A DNA stretch of 48,108 nt from Clostridia bacterium (lineage in GTDB: Bacteria > Bacillota > Clostridia > Christensenellales > Aristaeellaceae). Below are positions 14,682-23,208 of this stretch, piece after piece. The notes under the pieces were generated by a model. It had not been told where the DNA came from. It worked only from the letters and a program-made list of their open reading frames with translations, and made no database searches. Made by a program: the position numbers and the translations under genes. The DNA is taken from assembly GCA_017547285.1 (NCBI GenBank), contig JAFYQB010000120.1, positions 1-48,108 of the forward strand, given 5' to 3'. Position 1 is the first letter of the stretch, and the number at the start of each line of letters is the position of its first letter.

Positions 14682-15533
14682 TCAGCCAAAGAAAGCTGCC
14701 AGGCCCTGCACAGCCTGTTCCACGGGCGCATCCACCATCACGCCGGTCAGCTGCAGGATGATGACCAGAATGCCCAGCGCCGTTACATAAATGGCAAAAC
14801 CGTTGAGGGATACGCGGGAGATCAGCTTCATAAAGAAGCGGATGGACAGATAACCGGCGATGAAGGCCATCAGCATGCCCACCAGAATGGCGGGCAGATC
14901 GCTGCCGAAGGAAATGCCGCTTTCCAGCGCGTCCATGCCCTCGGAGAGCATGCCGGCCACAATGGCCGGAGCGCTCATCATAAAGCTGAACTTGGCCGCC
15001 ACGGAACGATCCAGCTTGGCACAAACGCCGCCAAAGATGGTGCTGCCGCTGCGGCTGATGCCGGGAAGCATGCCCACTGCCTGCAAACAGCCCATGGCCA
15101 GCGCTTCCTTTACGCCAACCTTCTGCTTTTCATTCCCGGCAGCAGCGGTGCGCTGGCTGATCTTCTGCGTGAACCACAGCATCACGCCCGTCAGCAGGAA
15201 GCACACGCCCAAAAACGTGTTGTGCACCTCGGCATAATCCAGCGCATCATCAAAGAGGATCTTGGCGGCCAGCGCGGGCATGGAGGCAATGAACAAAAGC
15301 AGCAGCGTGCGGTTTTTGATGGGGTGAAGGATCATGTCCACCCAGTCCTTCCAGAACATGATGCCCACCGCTGCCAGCGTGGCAACGTGCAGAAGAATGT
15401 TGAACAGCAGCTGATGCTCCATGTTCACGCCGAACAGCGCGTGCAGCAGGTTCAGATGGCCGCTGGAGGAGATGGGCAAAAACTCGGCAAGGCCCTGCAT
15501 CAGGCCAAAAAACGCGCCTTCCAGAATGCTCAT
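14682..15533 (-). CDS. uppP: undecaprenyl-diphosphatase (BacA/UppP)
   Basis: The polytopic membrane enzyme of 283 residues carries the two catalytic motifs of the family. QGLAEFLPISSSGHL near residues 13-27 has the conserved Glu and Ser/His. GMLPGISRSGST near the middle has the conserved Arg and Ser. It dephosphorylates undecaprenyl diphosphate to recycle the lipid carrier for peptidoglycan and other envelope polymers, and its overproduction gives bacitracin resistance. I choose ATG 15533: an upstream TTG (15539) is too close to the AAGGAAG site. It is monocistronic. Confidence 0.95.
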   Translation of the reverse strand: MSILEGAFFGLMQGLAEFLPISSSGHLNLLHALFGVNMEHQLLFNILLHVATLAAVGIMFWKDWVDMILHPIKNRTLLLLFIASMPALAAKILFDDALDYAEVHNTFLGVCFLLTGVMLWFTQKISQRTAAAGNEKQKVGVKEALAMGCLQAVGMLPGISRSGSTIFGGVCAKLDRSVAAKFSFMMSAPAIVAGMLSEGMDALESGISFGSDLPAILVGMLMAFIAGYLSIRFFMKLISRVSLNGFAIYVTALGILVIILQLTGVMVDAPVEQAVQGLAAFFG

Positions 15534-15730
15534 AAACAAATAACTTCCTTTCTTTTGGTTGGAGTCCGCCGCTCAGTATACACCATTTGCCAGCGTTTGT
15601 CACCCTTTTACGCATCCCTTTGCCTATCTTATGATACTTTGGCATTCATTAGACATCCGCCGAACCGTCCCTGCGTTTTTTGCATAGGATGACAGGGAAT
15701 CCTCTATCCATCGATTAAGGAGGTTTTGTG

Positions 15731-16252
15731 ATGCATTGCTGTCATCCGCCCAAACCCCATCATCCCCCGTGTCCCGCTCCGCCGCAAGGCTATCTGATGC
15801 AAAAGATCATCGCCTGCGAAAAACGCAGCTTCCCCTGTCTGAGTACGGAATGGTGCTTTGACGCCTGCGCATCAGGCAGCATTCAGTCGGTCGTTCCCTG
15901 CGGTGCGCCGGCCTGGGCCGTTGAAAATGGCTGTACTCTGCAGATCACGCTTCCCGTCAGCGTGCGCCTGCGCGATGCCTGCGGGCATAGCTGCGCGTAT
16001 CAAGCAAGCATTGCGCTGCAAGCGGATCTTCCGCATCGTTTCCTGGAAGGGCTGGATGATCCCCGGAACATGCTGCTTATTCTGCCCTGCGTGCGGCTTG
16101 TGCATGCCGAATGCGCCTGCGGCGGCTGTTACCGCGTCAAGCTTTCCGCATCGCTGGAGATCTGCCTGCTGCGCTACGAAACGCTCTATTGCGGCGCTCC
16201 AAAGCCTGCCTGCCCGCCGCCGCTGCCGCTGTACCCGCAGCCATTGTGCTGA
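15731..16252 (+). CDS. cysteine- and proline-rich protein of unknown function
   Basis: I do not recognise this 173-residue protein. It has 19 cysteines (11 percent). The N-terminus is rich in His, Pro and Cys (HCCHPPKPHHPPCPAPP), and the tail is proline-rich (CGAPKPACPPPLPLYPQPLC). The middle contains amphipathic strand-like stretches (LQITLPVSVRLRDACG, YRVKLSASLEICLL). There is no signal peptide and no membrane helix. The composition would suit a cross-linked spore or exosporium surface protein or a metal-binding protein; both are guesses. The ribosome site (TAAGGAGG, 7 bases before ATG 15731) is excellent, so the gene is very probably real. It is followed by a terminator hairpin and repeat copy B. 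Confidence 0.75.
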   Translation: MHCCHPPKPHHPPCPAPPQGYLMQKIIACEKRSFPCLSTEWCFDACASGSIQSVVPCGAPAWAVENGCTLQITLPVSVRLRDACGHSCAYQASIALQADLPHRFLEGLDDPRNMLLILPCVRLVHAECACGGCYRVKLSASLEICLLRYETLYCGAPKPACPPPLPLYPQPLC

Positions 16253-16258
16253 ACGCCT

Positions 16259-16509
16259 GCCGGAGCACGTCTCCGGCTCAGGCCGTCGAAAAAGCTCGCT
16301 GACGCGATCTTTTCCGCCGAAAATTGCACCGTCTGCCTACTCGCCTGACGGCTCGCCGGGCGGCAAACGGTGTAAGGAAAGCCTTGCTGCGCAAGGCTTC
16401 CGAAGCTGACGCACATGTCGTCAGCTTCGGAACAAGAGTCGGAGGGCTGCGGCCCTCCGGCACCTCCTAATGGGTTGATCGACAAGCTGTGCCGGAGCCC
16501 GTCTCCGGC
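16259..16509 (+). repeat. structured dispersed repeat, copy B, complete, flanked by a duplicated terminator hairpin
   Basis: The element proper (about 16278-16490, 213 bases) is a chain of hairpins. They include an AAAAG..CGC/GCG..CTTTT stem, CCGTCTGCC...GGCAAACGG, GGAAAGCCTTGC/GCAAGGCTTCC, CGAAGCTGACG/CGTCAGCTTCG and GGAGGGC/GCCCTCC. It is bounded on the left by hairpin GCCGGAG-CACGT-CTCCGGC (16259-16277) and on the right by GCCGGAG-CCCGT-CTCCGGC (16491-16509). These 19-base units differ at one base. Only the right one has the T-run of a working terminator. Copy D at the right window edge matches the first 135 bases or so with about six differences. I see no protein-coding function. Confidence 0.85.
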
Positions 16510-16623
16510 TTTTCTCATTTGTTACGATTGCCGTCCTTCCGTTGACAAAGCCGCCACCATGCTTTACTATGTATATTGGTAGTTTATGCGGCTTTTGCGC
16601 CGCGACTGGAGGCTGCTTCACGC

Positions 16624-19600
16624 ATGAAGAAACCCTTTTTCCTGATGATATGCCTGCTGTTGTGCATGGCGATGCCTGCCTTTGCGCAGGAGCTTTCCAT
16701 TTCCGGCTGCGCCTATGTGGACGCAAATGCCAACGCCCTGTACGACAGCGGCGAAGTGCTGATGGCCGGTGTTCCCGTCACGCTGGAGCGTCAGGGCGCC
16801 AAGGCCCTGCAGACCGTTACCGATGAATACGGTCAGTATGTGTTCGCTTCTCTTGACGCCGGCGAATACCGCCTGCTGTCCGCAGTGGATGACCAGCAGC
16901 TGTACGCCGCCAGCATCGGCGCCTCCCGCGAGCATGAAAACGGCGCCGCCGTTCTGCCTGTGCCCCTCACAGACGCGCCCGTTCAGGCGGATATCGGCCT
17001 GCGCGAAGGCGTGAAGCTGGCTGTGACCGTCTATCAGGACGAAAACGCCAACGGCGAGCAGGGCCCTTATGAAGAGGGCGTACCCAATGTGCTGGTGGAA
17101 GTACTGGACGGCGAGGCCGTCGTGGCCTCCGGCACCACCTACCGCAAGGCAGGCGTGACCCTGACCGTGGCCCCCGGCGAATATACGCTGCGCGCCGCCC
17201 TGCCGGAAAACTATGCCTTTACCGTTGTCGGCAAGCAGAGCTGCATGGCCGGAGACGGCGCTTCAGCCGTCAGCGCACCGGTTGTGCTCTCTGCAGCGGA
17301 TGAAAACAGGGCATTCATCGGCGTTCGCGCCGTGGGTTCCTTCAGCGGCATGGCCTTTGAGGACGTGAACAACAACGGCATTCTGGACGACGGCGACATG
17401 GGCGTTGCCGGTGTGACCGTGTACATGAAGGGTGAACGCACCGGCACTGAGCGTGCGATCACCACGGATGAAACCGGCCTGTACAATTTTGAACGTCTGC
17501 CCGGCGACAAGTACACCGTGACCGCCGACCTGCCGGAGGGCATGCTCTATGCCCGCTACTCCCCCGAAGGCGGCGACCTGCGCAGCATCTTTACCGGTGA
17601 AAACCTGCAGCGCGTGTTTACGGTCAAATCCGGCGTAAGCACAGTCAGCAAAAATGTGGGTGTGATCCAGCGCGGCGCCATGGTAGGTCTGGCTTTCCTG
17701 GACCTGAACTACAACGGCGTACCCGATGAAGGCGAGCCCGGTTATGAGGGCGTTACGCTGGAAGTAATCAAATATTCCGACGGCGAATCCGTAGGCAAGA
17801 GCAAGTCCCAGAAGGACGGCTCCTTCCGCGTAGAAAATCTGCGTTCCAGCACCTACAAGCTTCGTGCCGTTCTGCCGGAGGATGGCTCCATTTTCACCGT
17901 TGCCGGCCAAGGCACGGTGGATCAGGTCAACCTGTTTGAGCAGCGCTCCGGCCGCCGCGAGTACACCTATTATCCCCTGGTGATGGAAAGCGGCCAGGAG
18001 CTGTATGCCCTGGTAGGCGTGGCGCGCAGCGCCGTCATCAGCGGCACCGTGTTTGAAGACGCCGATTACAACGGATGCCTCAACGGCAAGGAAAAAAAGA
18101 TCTCCGGTCTGATCGTACAGGCGCTGGATGAAAGCGGCACGGTCGTTTCCGAAGCTGTTACCGATAAAAACGGCAAATACACCCTTAAAGGCATCATGCC
18201 CGGAAGCTACATCGTCCGGGTACAGCGCAAGGCTGATTACGGCTTCACCCGCCTGCGTCCCAACGAAAAGGAAGGCAGCCACGTGACCGTTCTCAAGGGC
18301 AAATTCGGCGTAACCGATCCGATTACGGTTGCAATGGGTGAGGAAATCAACGGCGTGAACGCCGGTATGCTGCCCTCCTCCACCCTGAGCGGCTCCTTCT
18401 TCCACGACGCCAACGACAACGGTTTGTGGGATAAGGACGAACCCGGCATGATGGGCGCGGAAGTTCGCCTGCTGAGCGAAGACGGGGAAATCGACCTGTA
18501 CCAGTCTCCCGCCGAAAACGGTTCTTTCTTCTTTGACGGCGTAATGCCCGGCAAGTACACCCTCAGCTACCTTCTGCCCCAGCACACCGAAATGTCCAAA
18601 ACCGTGCAGGGCGGCAACACCGTTGCACACGATGGTCTAACTACCGTTACCGCGCCTTTCACCATTGAAATGGGCAAGGAATACGAAATGCCGCTCGCCG
18701 GCGCGGTCACTCTGGGCAGTTTTGCAGGCGGCGTATTCAACGATACCAACGCCAACGGCCTGCGCGACGGCGATGAAGCCATGCTGGGCGGCGCAGTACT
18801 GACCGCCGTTTCCCTTTCCGGCGATGAGATCACCGCCGAAGCGGACGCTTCCGGCGCGTTCGAACTGGCCGGTCTGCGGCCTGACGAATACACCCTGACC
18901 ATCACCCTTCCCGATGGCTACATTTTCAGCCACGATCTGGACCGCGACCAGATCACGCTGGACGCTGCCAGCACGCATACGTTCGCCTGTCCGTGGCAGG
19001 TACTGATCAACCGAAATGAAAAAGCCATCGGCGCAGTTCAGCCTGCCAGCATCGGCGGTGTAATCTGGATGGATGAAAACAAGGACGGTCTCCGTGCGGA
19101 CAGCGAATGGATCATGGAGGAACTGCCCCTTGTTCTGATCGATGAATCCACCGGCCTTGAGGCTGCCGAAACCGTTTCCGGCGAGAACGGCTTCCTGTTT
19201 GAAAACGTGCGTCCCGGTACGTACACCGTGCAGTTTGCCCTGCCGGAGCAGGCTTCTCCGGCCGCAGACGCATCTTCCACCTTCCAGTCCAGCGGGTCCG
19301 CCATGGTGCAGACCGGCATTTCCGTAAGCGAGAACGGCCACGTCTCCGATCTGACCACCGGTCTGGTTTCCACCACCAGCATCGGCGGCACGGCCTGGCT
19401 GGATGAAAACGGCCAGCGCAGCCCTGTTGCGGGCGTAACGGTCACCCTCTGGCAAAACGGCGCATACGCTGCTGAAACCGTGACCGATGAAAACGGTGAG
19501 TACCGCTTCGACGGCCTGTGGCCGGACAGCTATTCCCTGTCTGCCAGCGTGCCCGGCGGCATCATCTTCGTCCGTCCCGGCGATCCCAATTACGAGTCCG

Positions 19601-20142
19601 GCGCCTCCATCATTGCCAGCACCGAATACGGCATGAGCGATACCTTCCCGCTTTCCATGGCGCAGCACCAGCTTGATAAGGACATCCTCTACATCAAGTC
19701 CGCCAAAGTAGGCGATATTGCCTGGCTGGACAGCAATGCCAACGGCCTGCAGGACGGCGGCGAGCCCTTCCTGCCCGGCGTGACGGTTCGCCTGATTCAG
19801 AACGGCGAAGCCGTTTACGAGATTCAAACCAACGAATACGGCTATTATCTTTTCGATGACGTCTACCCCGGCGAATACATTCTGGAAGCCAGCGCCTATG
19901 CCGAAATGAAACCCACCGCTGCGGTGGATGCGCTGCGCATCATTTCCAGCTGTCTCATCAGCGGCGACGGTCTGACCGCCCACAGTGAAAGCTTCCGTAT
20001 GGAAAGCGGCGAACGCAGCCTGAATTTTGACCTTGGCTATGTGCTCAAGGATGGCCAGAGCATTCCCGAGGCCGTTCTGGTGGATGCCGACGGACGAGAC
20101 TGGACCGTTCACAACGCCCTGAACACTGAGGATGTGTGGTAA
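16624..20142 (+). CDS. large secreted protein with about ten SdrD B-like repeats
   Basis: The protein has 1172 residues. A signal peptide (MKKPFFLMICLLLCMAMPAFA, cut before QE) is followed by about ten immunoglobulin-like SdrD-B/Cna-B-type units. Each opens with a calcium-loop-like motif, for example FEDVNNNGILDDGD, FLDLNYNGVPDEGE, FHDANDNGLWDKDE, FNDTNANGLRDGDE and LDSNANGLQDGGE. Each closes with a tyrosine-rich strand such as DEYGQYVFASLDAGEYRL or ENGEYRFDGLWPDSYSL. Such repeats form stiff stalks in surface adhesins. No LPXTG sorting signal, C-terminal membrane helix, SLH or dockerin is visible; the protein ends ...LNTEDVW, so how it stays at the surface is unclear. The start is ATG 16624, 11 bases after GGAGG. 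It is monocistronic, with repeat copy B upstream. Confidence 0.9.
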   Translation: MKKPFFLMICLLLCMAMPAFAQELSISGCAYVDANANALYDSGEVLMAGVPVTLERQGAKALQTVTDEYGQYVFASLDAGEYRLLSAVDDQQLYAASIGASREHENGAAVLPVPLTDAPVQADIGLREGVKLAVTVYQDENANGEQGPYEEGVPNVLVEVLDGEAVVASGTTYRKAGVTLTVAPGEYTLRAALPENYAFTVVGKQSCMAGDGASAVSAPVVLSAADENRAFIGVRAVGSFSGMAFEDVNNNGILDDGDMGVAGVTVYMKGERTGTERAITTDETGLYNFERLPGDKYTVTADLPEGMLYARYSPEGGDLRSIFTGENLQRVFTVKSGVSTVSKNVGVIQRGAMVGLAFLDLNYNGVPDEGEPGYEGVTLEVIKYSDGESVGKSKSQKDGSFRVENLRSSTYKLRAVLPEDGSIFTVAGQGTVDQVNLFEQRSGRREYTYYPLVMESGQELYALVGVARSAVISGTVFEDADYNGCLNGKEKKISGLIVQALDESGTVVSEAVTDKNGKYTLKGIMPGSYIVRVQRKADYGFTRLRPNEKEGSHVTVLKGKFGVTDPITVAMGEEINGVNAGMLPSSTLSGSFFHDANDNGLWDKDEPGMMGAEVRLLSEDGEIDLYQSPAENGSFFFDGVMPGKYTLSYLLPQHTEMSKTVQGGNTVAHDGLTTVTAPFTIEMGKEYEMPLAGAVTLGSFAGGVFNDTNANGLRDGDEAMLGGAVLTAVSLSGDEITAEADASGAFELAGLRPDEYTLTITLPDGYIFSHDLDRDQITLDAASTHTFACPWQVLINRNEKAIGAVQPASIGGVIWMDENKDGLRADSEWIMEELPLVLIDESTGLEAAETVSGENGFLFENVRPGTYTVQFALPEQASPAADASSTFQSSGSAMVQTGISVSENGHVSDLTTGLVSTTSIGGTAWLDENGQRSPVAGVTVTLWQNGAYAAETVTDENGEYRFDGLWPDSYSLSASVPGGIIFVRPGDPNYESGASIIASTEYGMSDTFPLSMAQHQLDKDILYIKSAKVGDIAWLDSNANGLQDGGEPFLPGVTVRLIQNGEAVYEIQTNEYGYYLFDDVYPGEYILEASAYAEMKPTAAVDALRIISSCLISGDGLTAHSESFRMESGERSLNFDLGYVLKDGQSIPEAVLVDADGRDWTVHNALNTEDVW

Positions 20143-20155
20143 ATCCGCACGACAA

Positions 20156-20192
20156 AAACCGCCTTCGCAATGCTGCGAAGGCGGTTTGTTTT
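20156..20192 (+). terminator. terminator of the SdrD-like gene
   Basis: AAACCGCCTTCGCA pairs with TGCGAAGGCGGTTT and is followed by GTTTTGATTT, 13 bases past the stop. Confidence 0.88.
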
Positions 20193-20202
20193 GATTTCGT
20201 TT

Positions 20203-20553
20203 TTATTCCATCTCGCTGTACCAGCCGCGCGCACCGGCAACGGGGATCAGCAGAAAAATCAGCCAGCCGGGATGCCACAGGCCAAAAAAGAAGCCAAGCA
20301 TCAGGTACGCCAGCGTAATGGATACCGGATTGGTCAGCCGCGCACGCAGGGAATGAAACTGCATATAATGCAGCGGAACGGTCAGAAAAATCAGCCAGCC
20401 CGGATGCCACAGGTTCAAAAAAACGCCCAATACCAGATACAGCCCCACCATCATCATCGGATAGGTGGCTTCGCTTTTTTCCTTGCGTTTCCGTTCTTCT
20501 TCGCGGCGTCTGGCCTCGTAATAGCTGCCCTCCGGGCCCAAAGCATCGCTCAT
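20203..20553 (-). CDS. small membrane protein with a duplicated LWHPGWLIFL segment
   Basis: The 116-residue protein has an N-terminal charged, probably helical stretch (EARRREEERKRKEKSE). Two tandem units of about 45 residues follow, each with one or two membrane helices. NLWHPGWLIFLTVPLHY in the first is repeated as GLWHPGWLIFLLIPVAG in the second. Similar HPGW motifs occur in uncharacterised membrane domains of Firmicutes, but I cannot name a family with confidence. The ribosome site GGAGG is 7-8 bases ahead of ATG. It converges with the SdrD-like gene and is the last gene before the AraC regulator. Confidence 0.75.
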   Translation of the reverse strand: MSDALGPEGSYYEARRREEERKRKEKSEATYPMMMVGLYLVLGVFLNLWHPGWLIFLTVPLHYMQFHSLRARLTNPVSITLAYLMLGFFFGLWHPGWLIFLLIPVAGARGWYSEME

Positions 20554-20663
20554 CGTATTTTCCTCCTCACGCCTTGTTTACAGGCAAATCATACCATGCT
20601 TCCTGCCGTCCAGCAAGTGAACCGGCTGAAAACAGAATGAGAATTTCATTAGAAACATTTGTT

Positions 20664-21629
20664 TCAGCCGTTCCGGCTGCCGCCTTGCTGCAGCTGTCGG
20701 TACTGGCGCGGCGAAATGCCGTATTCCTGTTTGAAAGAACGATAAAAGCTGGAGTAGTCCACAAAGCCCGTCTGCGCTGCCACCTCTTCCAAAAGGCAGC
20801 CGTCCTCGATTTTGCTTTTGGCCGCGATCAGCCTTCTCTGGGTTACATAACGGTAAAAGCTGACGCCGAGTTTTTGTTTGAACAGATGGCTGATAGTGCT
20901 GCTGCTGACAAAAAAATGTTTTGCCAGATCCGCAATGGCAATGGACTGAAAGTAATGTTCTTCTACGTAGGTGGCGATCCTGTCCAATAGTTCCGGCTGT
21001 TCCGCCTGAATGGGACGGGTGTTCCGCCCTTCCACAGCGCGTCCGATTTGCGCAAGCAGCTGCAGCGTATTGCCCAGCACCGCAGCCTGCCAGCCGGGGG
21101 CCTTTTGTTCCGCTTCCTGAACGCCTGCACGGAACAGTTCGCCTATGTGCTCCCAGGAAGCGCCTCCCGTGCGCAAAATGCTGGCGCCGGACTGTTTGTG
21201 CCAGAAGCGATGCTGACACAGTTCTGCGTACAGGGTTTCAAATTCTGCGCTCAGCCAGATCACATAGCGCATATAGGGCGCTTCCATTTTTTCAGGCAGA
21301 AGCGCACGGTGGCTCACGCCCGGAGGCAGCACGATCAGATCGCCCTGTTTCAGGCGGTAGCGCTCGGAACCCACCAGATATTCCGCGCCGCAGCTGTTGA
21401 TACAGTAGATCAGCTCATAAAAGGTATGGCTGTGCAGCTGCATCTGCGTATTGGAATAACTGGTATCCCGATGCGTATCCACAAAACAGGAAGTCATTTC
21501 CAGTTCCTGATAAATGGCGTTCGGATCCATTCCCATCTGAATGAGCTGCTCGTGAAGCCATTTCTGCAGCTGCGCCCCCTCCAGTTCCGGCATATTCTGA
21601 GTCAGACTCTGCAATGCCTCCAGTTTCAC
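20664..21629 (-). CDS. AraC-family transcriptional regulator with N-terminal cupin
   Basis: The 321-residue protein has an N-terminal cupin-type ligand-binding region (LHSHTFYELIYCINSCGAEY, RLKQGDLIVLPPGVSHRAL). Its C-terminal two-HTH AraC domain runs over about residues 215-310: YFQSIAIADLAKHFFVSSS and HLFKQKLGVSFYRYVTQRRL, then EEVAAQTGFVDYSSFYRSFK. This architecture is that of sugar-responsive activators. It is divergent from a GPH-type transporter gene, and two direct repeats spaced 21 bp lie in between. It probably senses the sugar or glycoside carried by that transporter. The start is GTG 21629 with GGAGGGG about 6 bases ahead. Confidence 0.9.
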   Translation of the reverse strand: MKLEALQSLTQNMPELEGAQLQKWLHEQLIQMGMDPNAIYQELEMTSCFVDTHRDTSYSNTQMQLHSHTFYELIYCINSCGAEYLVGSERYRLKQGDLIVLPPGVSHRALLPEKMEAPYMRYVIWLSAEFETLYAELCQHRFWHKQSGASILRTGGASWEHIGELFRAGVQEAEQKAPGWQAAVLGNTLQLLAQIGRAVEGRNTRPIQAEQPELLDRIATYVEEHYFQSIAIADLAKHFFVSSSTISHLFKQKLGVSFYRYVTQRRLIAAKSKIEDGCLLEEVAAQTGFVDYSSFYRSFKQEYGISPRQYRQLQQGGSRNG

Positions 21630-21676
21630 TTTTATCCCCTCCCACGCTCTTCAGCCTTTATGATATTATAGCATAT

Positions 21677-21731
21677 TTTATTGCAGGATTCTCAATGTTT
21701 ATTGCAATTCGTGCAATATGTTTTGTATAAA
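21677..21731 (+). promoter_or_regulatory. promoter and probable AraC-type operator for the transporter-esterase operon
   Basis: TTTATTGCA occurs at 21677-21685 and again at 21698-21706, 21 bp apart (two helical turns), as in AraC-family half-sites. The second copy overlaps a -35-like TTGCAA (21703-21708) that lies 17 bases from TATAAA (21726-21731). A palindrome ATTGCA-attcg-TGCAAT (21701-21717) overlaps the same site. Activation by the divergent AraC protein is inferred. Confidence 0.6.
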
Positions 21732-21754
21732 CAACATGATAAAATAACCTTAAT

Positions 21755-21780
21755 GCACAATGGTGACAGCACCATTGTGC
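21755..21780 (+). promoter_or_regulatory. perfect hairpin in the 5' leader of the transporter gene
   Basis: GCACAATGGT-gacagc-ACCATTGTGC forms a 10-bp stem 24 bases ahead of the transporter start. It could be an mRNA-stabilising hairpin or a second operator. No T-run follows, so it is not a terminator. Confidence 0.6.
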
Positions 21781-21804
21781 TAAGCATTCAGGAGGAACAA
21801 CACA

Positions 21805-23208
21805 ATGGCAAAAAAGGCAAAGACCGCCGGCGGTCTGACGACAAAACACTGGCTTGGCTATATGTTCGGCGACTGGGGCGGCTGCATGACCTTTACCCTG
21901 ATGGCCAGCATCTTCTCCATGTATTGTACCAATGTTCTGGGTATTGATCCTACTCTGATGGGCACGCTGGTGCTGGTCTGGACCATTTGGGACGCCGTCA
22001 ACGATCCCATGATGGGCGCTCTGATGGACAAGGCCTTCGCCCGCAAGCAGAACAAGAACGGCAAGTTCCGTCCCTGGCTGCTGCGCGCCACGCCCCTGCT
22101 GGCTGTGACCGCAATCGCGCTGTGGACCGTTCCCACCTTCTTTGACGGCATCGCCACCATTGTTATGCTGTTCTCCTGCAAAATTCTGTATGAAGCAGCC
22201 TACACCATGTTCAACATTCCCATGGGCTCCCTGCTGTCCGCCATGTCCACCAACGACTCCGAGCGCGCTTCCCTGTCCTCTGCCCGCGGCGTTGGCTCCA
22301 TGTTCGGCAACATGATCCCTGGTATGGTCGGCCCTGTGATCATCGGCATGTTCGGCGACCGCACCTCCACCGGTTACATGATTACCGGCATCGCCTGTGC
22401 TGTGATCGGCTTTGTGATCTGCCTGATGCACTACTTCTGGACTGAAGAACGCGCCGCCGTTGCCGATACCAAGGCTGACGACATCAAGTTCTCCGACATC
22501 CTGACGGTCGTGAAGAAGAACCGTCCCTTTGTGGCGCTGTGCATCCACGGCGTCTGCATCTGCACCATGCAGTACCTGGTATCCAACATCAGCCTGTACA
22601 TGTACTCCGAAGTGTACCACGATGTTACCTATCAGTCCATCAGCTCCGCGCTTTCCGCACCCTTCATGATCGGCTCCATGGTAGCCGTGCCCTTCATCTG
22701 CAAGAAGCTGGGTCTGGAAAAGCTGATCCGTTACTCCCTGCTCATTGGCGGCGCCATCTGTGCTGCGCTGTTTGGCATGCACCTGATGATGGATGTGCAC
22801 CCCCTGGTTCACGGCGTCATTCTGGGCATCGGCTCCGGCATGGCCATGGTGTCCATCCAGATGCAGTGGGGTCTGGTGGGCGAAGCCATCGACTATAACG
22901 AACTGATCACCGGCAAGCGTACCGAGGGTTCCATCTACGGCACCTTCAACCTGGCCCGCCGCATCGGTCAGGCCGTTGGCAGTTCCTTCGGCTTCTACGT
23001 TCTGGGCTGGATCGGCTTCGACGCTGCGCTGGAAGTGCAGAGCGCCGGAACCATTTTCGGTCTGAAGTCCCTGTGCGTGCTGGTGCCCGCCGTGTTCATT
23101 CTGGGCAGCTGGGCTGCGTTCAAGTTCGTATGGAACATCACGCCCGAAAAGCGTGCCGCCATGGCCGCTCTCAAGAGCAGCAAGCCCGGCGAAGCCGCCA
23201 ACAGCTAA
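21805..23208 (+). CDS. GPH-family (MelB-like) glycoside:cation symporter, MFS fold
   Basis: The 467-residue polytopic protein has about twelve helices. It carries GPH-family features: YMFGDWGGCMTFTLMASIFS in helix 1, VWTIWDAVNDPMMGALMDKA with the conserved WDxxxDPxxG motif in helix 2, and GKFRPWLLRATPLLA with the K-x-R-P-W loop. A second family-type element is GSIYGTFNLARRIGQAVGSSFGF. GPH proteins import glycosides, pentosides or hexuronides with Na+ or H+. The ribosome site AGGAGG is 9 bases ahead. The esterase gene follows after 73 bases with no terminator, so they are likely co-transcribed. This suggests uptake of an esterified sugar or glycoside that is then de-esterified inside. Confidence 0.9.
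   Translation: MAKKAKTAGGLTTKHWLGYMFGDWGGCMTFTLMASIFSMYCTNVLGIDPTLMGTLVLVWTIWDAVNDPMMGALMDKAFARKQNKNGKFRPWLLRATPLLAVTAIALWTVPTFFDGIATIVMLFSCKILYEAAYTMFNIPMGSLLSAMSTNDSERASLSSARGVGSMFGNMIPGMVGPVIIGMFGDRTSTGYMITGIACAVIGFVICLMHYFWTEERAAVADTKADDIKFSDILTVVKKNRPFVALCIHGVCICTMQYLVSNISLYMYSEVYHDVTYQSISSALSAPFMIGSMVAVPFICKKLGLEKLIRYSLLIGGAICAALFGMHLMMDVHPLVHGVILGIGSGMAMVSIQMQWGLVGEAIDYNELITGKRTEGSIYGTFNLARRIGQAVGSSFGFYVLGWIGFDAALEVQSAGTIFGLKSLCVLVPAVFILGSWAAFKFVWNITPEKRAAMAALKSSKPGEAANS

Noticed and set aside
16186..16518. Minus-strand frames reading VSFGSLAQQGF and similar, also at 24466-24858 and 47749-48108
   Set aside because: These frames run through the structured repeat and are broken differently in each copy. 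They are products of the repeat's palindromes rather than genes.
18637..20112. 491-codon open frame antisense to the SdrD-like gene
   Set aside because: It is a shadow of the repetitive plus-strand gene. The plus strand has a signal peptide and clear repeats; the minus strand has no recognisable domain.
16624..20142. Sortase anchor (LPXTG) or dockerin at the end of the SdrD-like protein
   Set aside because: I looked for LPXTG-like motifs followed by a hydrophobic stretch and found none in the last 60 residues, and no duplicated dockerin calcium loops.
21755..21780. Terminator ahead of the GPH transporter
   Set aside because: The hairpin is perfect but no T-run follows on either strand, so it was listed only as a leader hairpin.
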